25,240 nucleotides of DNA, taken from an uncultured Coprococcus sp. Its GTDB lineage: Bacteria; Bacillota; Clostridia; Lachnospirales; Lachnospiraceae. Both the position numbers and the translations under genes were made by a program. This document shows positions 22,382 through 25,240 of the stretch, piece after piece. The first letter of the stretch is position 1, and every line of letters starts with the position of its first letter. Below the pieces are notes generated by a model. The model had not been told where the DNA came from. It did no database searches and saw only the letters and a program-made list of their open reading frames with translations. Where the stretch lies: positions 1 to 25,240 of the forward strand of contig URJU01000013.1 of the NCBI GenBank assembly GCA_900548315.1. The letters run 5' to 3'.

Positions 22382-25240
22382 TTACTTATTCACCGTAACG
22401 CCCTTTGGCGTGCTCCATACTGAATAGTAAGTTTTCTTGCCAACGGTCTTGTAACTTCTAACGCTCACGTAGTATCTCCTGCCCTTTGTGAGACCTGTTA
22501 TATTCTTCGCCGTGCTCCTGCCGCCTGCCATCTTTATCACTTTTGCTCCGGACATGTTACTCTTAAGTGAGTATCTTATCTGATATCCTGTAGCTCTTGT
22601 ATTTGCCGCATATACTATCCTGACTGTCCTCTTAGCAGTGTTTGCCATCTTGATACCTGATGGCACTGCCATATAGTATGAAGTAACGCCCGCACTTGCG
22701 GCTGACTTAACCGTCACATTGCCAAGTGTTCTTACTGCTATGACTTTATACGTGTACTTGACACCATTTGTCTTGGCCTTTGTATCTACATATCTTGCAG
22801 TTTTCTGCTTAGCCGTGATCTTGGCGCTCACAACACCTGCTTTTGCATACCTTCCACCGTTTACACTTCTATAAACTTCATAGCTGCCCGCATTTGCAGA
22901 GAGTGACCACGTAACCGTTGTTCCCGTTGCCACGGTCGCAAGCTTTGTTATCTTAGGTGTCGCAGGAGCTGCAAATTTCTTGATTGCAAATTTTCTGGTC
23001 ACCGTTCCTGCATAATTGCCCTTGAACGTGATCTTTGCCGTAGCGGTTCCTACATTAGTATTATTTGTGTATGTCACTGTGTAATTTGATGCTGCGATCA
23101 CCTTGCCATCTGTATCCCTTACTGTAACTGATGGTTTCTTAGCCTTTGTGTCATAGGTGTAAGCCTTGCACGAAAGAGTAACAGTATTTATCTGTGCTAT
23201 AGGTTTCTTTTCAAGATAGTACCATCCGTCTGAGTCTGTCTTAGAGACTGTTGTATATCCATCTTCACTACATGTTGCTTTCTTCAGTACTGGAGTGTAC
23301 TCATAACTTGCCTTGCAGTTTCTGCTCTCAGGGTAAAAACAGATATAATAAATCTTTCCCTTTTGAAGAACTGTATTATTCTCTTTGAATTCAAAATTCG
23401 GATTGCCGTCCTCACAGATTCTTATTCTTTCAGGCAGATTGTCTCCTTCGTGTGAGAACATACATAAATCACCAATATATCCATCCTCGCCAGCCACATA
23501 TCTGAATACATACTGTCCCGCATGTGTGAGGAGCTTTTCTGCGCCTGTATAAGATTCCGCTTTGCTAAGTGGCGTAAATGGAATTTCCATCTCGTCTGAC
23601 ATATCGCCGACAGTTACCTGTGCTGCAAGTCCCTTGTCCCCATTCATTGAAAGCTTTACATCAACGCCATCGACTTTACCAACTCTGTCCGCATCTATCG
23701 TTCTGACAACACCATTCTCATATGTCAATTCATAATTTAAGAATTTTGACATATATTCCAGATAGCCTGTTTCATCATCCAGATAAATATTATAAATCGG
23801 AGCATCAAATCCTAACACTTTAACATTTGTTATTTTGCCTTCCGGTGCGTCACATTTTTCTATCATTGTCTCTATTGAACCGGCAATGTTCTGATTTTCG
23901 ACTATAAACTGAAGTTTGTAATACTGTCCCTTCTTCAGTTCACACATCATCTCAAATGAATTATTATCATCTCCCTGAACAATACTTTCCTCCGCCATAT
24001 CCTTGATATAGCCATATGTAAGTGCCTTAGCCTTTACACTTACTTTGTACATTCCTGTCTCTTCAGGAACAAATACCCTCTCAAGATTGTGTCTCCATTC
24101 TGTTTCATCGTATGAAATCTTCACCTTCTGGTTTACTTTTATAGGCGTAAGCTTATCATATATATTTGGAGCAATACTAATCGTCAATGTACAATCATCA
24201 ACAGCCCCCCAGTCTAACCACATATCAACTATGTATTTTTTGCCTTTTTCCAGATATTTCTTCATGATCACCGGAGTTGATCCATCCCACTCATCTAAAA
24301 GTGCTGCCTTTGCAAGCTCTTGGTCAGTGTCTGAATACAAAACGCAATTTTTCTCTGTGTCTGCCTGTTTGGTATTCATTGAGAACATATAATATCCATC
24401 TTCCTCTGGGACGAAAGTCAATGATCTTATATTTCTTTCTTCAATATTTACGGTCTTCTGTCCAAGAGATATCTCTTCCGGATATGAAAATTCCAGATTA
24501 ACTACCGGATTATCTACAACAGCAAAATTATCTCCACAATTCTTGTTTATGTACGCATAGTATGTATGACCTGCTCTCAATCTGCTATCAGAGTTATATG
24601 AAGAAACAACGCCATCCTCATAGGCATAATAAAATTCTGGGGACATTCCCTCGCCCTGACCATCAACGCTGATACTTGCATATCCCGGATGAGGCATAAC
24701 AAATTTGCAATATTCATTTCCGATCACATTTGTCTTTCCCTCATTAAGGATCGTATAGTCATAATCATCTATAGATGCAAACTCGACCGGACAACTGCCA
24801 AGTTCTACATCATCTGCATAATCACAATTCCACACAACCGAAAGTTTCTCATTGGTACCACTCGTCCCCACCAGGCCTTCAAACTCTCCGCAATCAAACC
24901 AGCCTTCAGGTTCAATATTATACCAGTCATGCAGAATAATACCATTTCCATAGCCATCGACACATTTTGCAGATTCGCCAAAATCAATTTTGCAGCTACT
25001 GTCATCCTCGTATTTTACATCAACAGAAATGTATGGCCATGCATAACTTCCCTCTTCAGTAAAGCCATTCTTTAAAAACTTCTTCGAAATCGATAAATTA
25101 ACACTTACTGGTTTTTTCTGCTCTACCAAACGATATGTAATGCTATTTTTCTCCCCTGCTGCAGATGTTTTTTGAAACTTAAATGTATATTCTTCTCCTC
25201 CGTTCAAATCCACATAGTACGAAGGTTTCTTAGTGTCATA
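22382..25240 (-). CDS. Modular surface protein with FN3 domains (5' end missing)
   Basis: The reading frame stays open to the window edge, giving 952 residues without the N-terminus. A GTG at 25211-25213 is in frame but lacks a ribosome binding site and is probably internal. Four beta-sandwich-like modules are recognisable by an opening F-V-x-x-x-x-G-x-Y and a closing L-x-x-G-x-x-Y (for example TFVPEEDGYY with YLEKGKKY, VFVPEETGMY with ELKKGQYY), resembling PPC-like domains. Then come a short ATCSEDGYTT segment, an Ig-like AYTYDTKAKKPS domain with GTATAKITFKGNYAG, and two FN3 repeats ending at VNK. No LPXTG motif or C-terminal membrane anchor is present. It is probably extracellular, though the secretion signal would lie outside the window. 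Function unknown. Confidence 0.8.
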   Translation of the reverse strand, partial: YDTKKPSYYVDLNGGEEYTFKFQKTSAAGEKNSITYRLVEQKKPVSVNLSISKKFLKNGFTEEGSYAWPYISVDVKYEDDSSCKIDFGESAKCVDGYGNGIILHDWYNIEPEGWFDCGEFEGLVGTSGTNEKLSVVWNCDYADDVELGSCPVEFASIDDYDYTILNEGKTNVIGNEYCKFVMPHPGYASISVDGQGEGMSPEFYYAYEDGVVSSYNSDSRLRAGHTYYAYINKNCGDNFAVVDNPVVNLEFSYPEEISLGQKTVNIEERNIRSLTFVPEEDGYYMFSMNTKQADTEKNCVLYSDTDQELAKAALLDEWDGSTPVIMKKYLEKGKKYIVDMWLDWGAVDDCTLTISIAPNIYDKLTPIKVNQKVKISYDETEWRHNLERVFVPEETGMYKVSVKAKALTYGYIKDMAEESIVQGDDNNSFEMMCELKKGQYYKLQFIVENQNIAGSIETMIEKCDAPEGKITNVKVLGFDAPIYNIYLDDETGYLEYMSKFLNYELTYENGVVRTIDADRVGKVDGVDVKLSMNGDKGLAAQVTVGDMSDEMEIPFTPLSKAESYTGAEKLLTHAGQYVFRYVAGEDGYIGDLCMFSHEGDNLPERIRICEDGNPNFEFKENNTVLQKGKIYYICFYPESRNCKASYEYTPVLKKATCSEDGYTTVSKTDSDGWYYLEKKPIAQINTVTLSCKAYTYDTKAKKPSVTVRDTDGKVIAASNYTVTYTNNTNVGTATAKITFKGNYAGTVTRKFAIKKFAAPATPKITKLATVATGTTVTWSLSANAGSYEVYRSVNGGRYAKAGVVSAKITAKQKTARYVDTKAKTNGVKYTYKVIAVRTLGNVTVKSAASAGVTSYYMAVPSGIKMANTAKRTVRIVYAANTRATGYQIRYSLKSNMSGAKVIKMAGGRSTAKNITGLTKGRRYYVSVRSYKTVGKKTYYSVWSTPKGVTVNK

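Noticed and set aside
25211..25213. GTG as the true start of the surface protein
   Set aside because: The frame continues open to the window edge and no ribosome binding site precedes it; the gene is most likely truncated by the window.

Overview
The window looks like the low-numbered end of a draft contig from a gut-type Firmicute, most likely Lachnospiraceae (Coprococcus/Butyrivibrio/Roseburia-like). The basis is Firmicutes-type EF-Tu, EF-G, S12, S7, RpoB and RpoC, AGGAGG ribosome binding sites, consensus TTGACA/TATAAT promoters, and a surface protein with the Ig-like/FN3 architecture common in that family. The genus cannot be fixed from the sequence alone. Bases 5-37 are an Illumina Nextera adapter, so the first ~37 bases are not genomic.

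Layout. Nearly all genes lie on the minus strand, so transcription runs from high to low coordinates. (a) 91-14857 is the information-processing core: rplJ-rplL, then rpoB-rpoC, then a TetR-type regulator, then the str operon rpsL-rpsG-fusA-tuf. The sequence divides it into units. rplJ has a consensus promoter, an L10 leader and an attenuator. rplL ends in a terminator. rpoB has its own TTGACA-17-TAGTAT promoter and a leader hairpin. rpoC ends in a 27-bp terminator. tetR has an extended -10 promoter. rpsL has a perfect TTGACA-17-TATAAT promoter overlapped by a perfect inverted repeat. tuf has an additional promoter of its own. (b) 14866-16448 holds two cell-wall hydrolases, a membrane-anchored GH25 muramidase and a signal-less amidase, directly upstream of the rplJ promoter. 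(c) 16605-18347 encodes a 580-aa protein joining an HSL-type alpha/beta hydrolase to a leucine-carboxyl-methyltransferase/TcmP-like SAM domain. It is divergent from panD (aspartate decarboxylase, the only plus-strand gene). The panD leader has a hairpin with two bulged A residues resembling the 'pan' RNA motif, followed by a terminator hairpin. (d) 19061-22162 is a tightly packed four-gene operon with its own promoter: DUF4097 membrane protein, GNAT acetyltransferase, a UPF0340 (YwlG) protein carrying an extra N-terminal domain, and a HAD-family protein. (e) 22224-22287 holds REP-like GC-rich repeats, followed by the terminator and truncated gene of a large modular surface protein running off the window end.

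No rRNA, tRNA, CRISPR array, transposase gene or prophage was seen. The most unusual points are the hydrolase-methyltransferase fusion, the candidate pan-type attenuator in front of panD, the domain-fused YwlG operon, the inverted repeat inside the rpsL promoter, and the structured rpsL-rpsG spacer.
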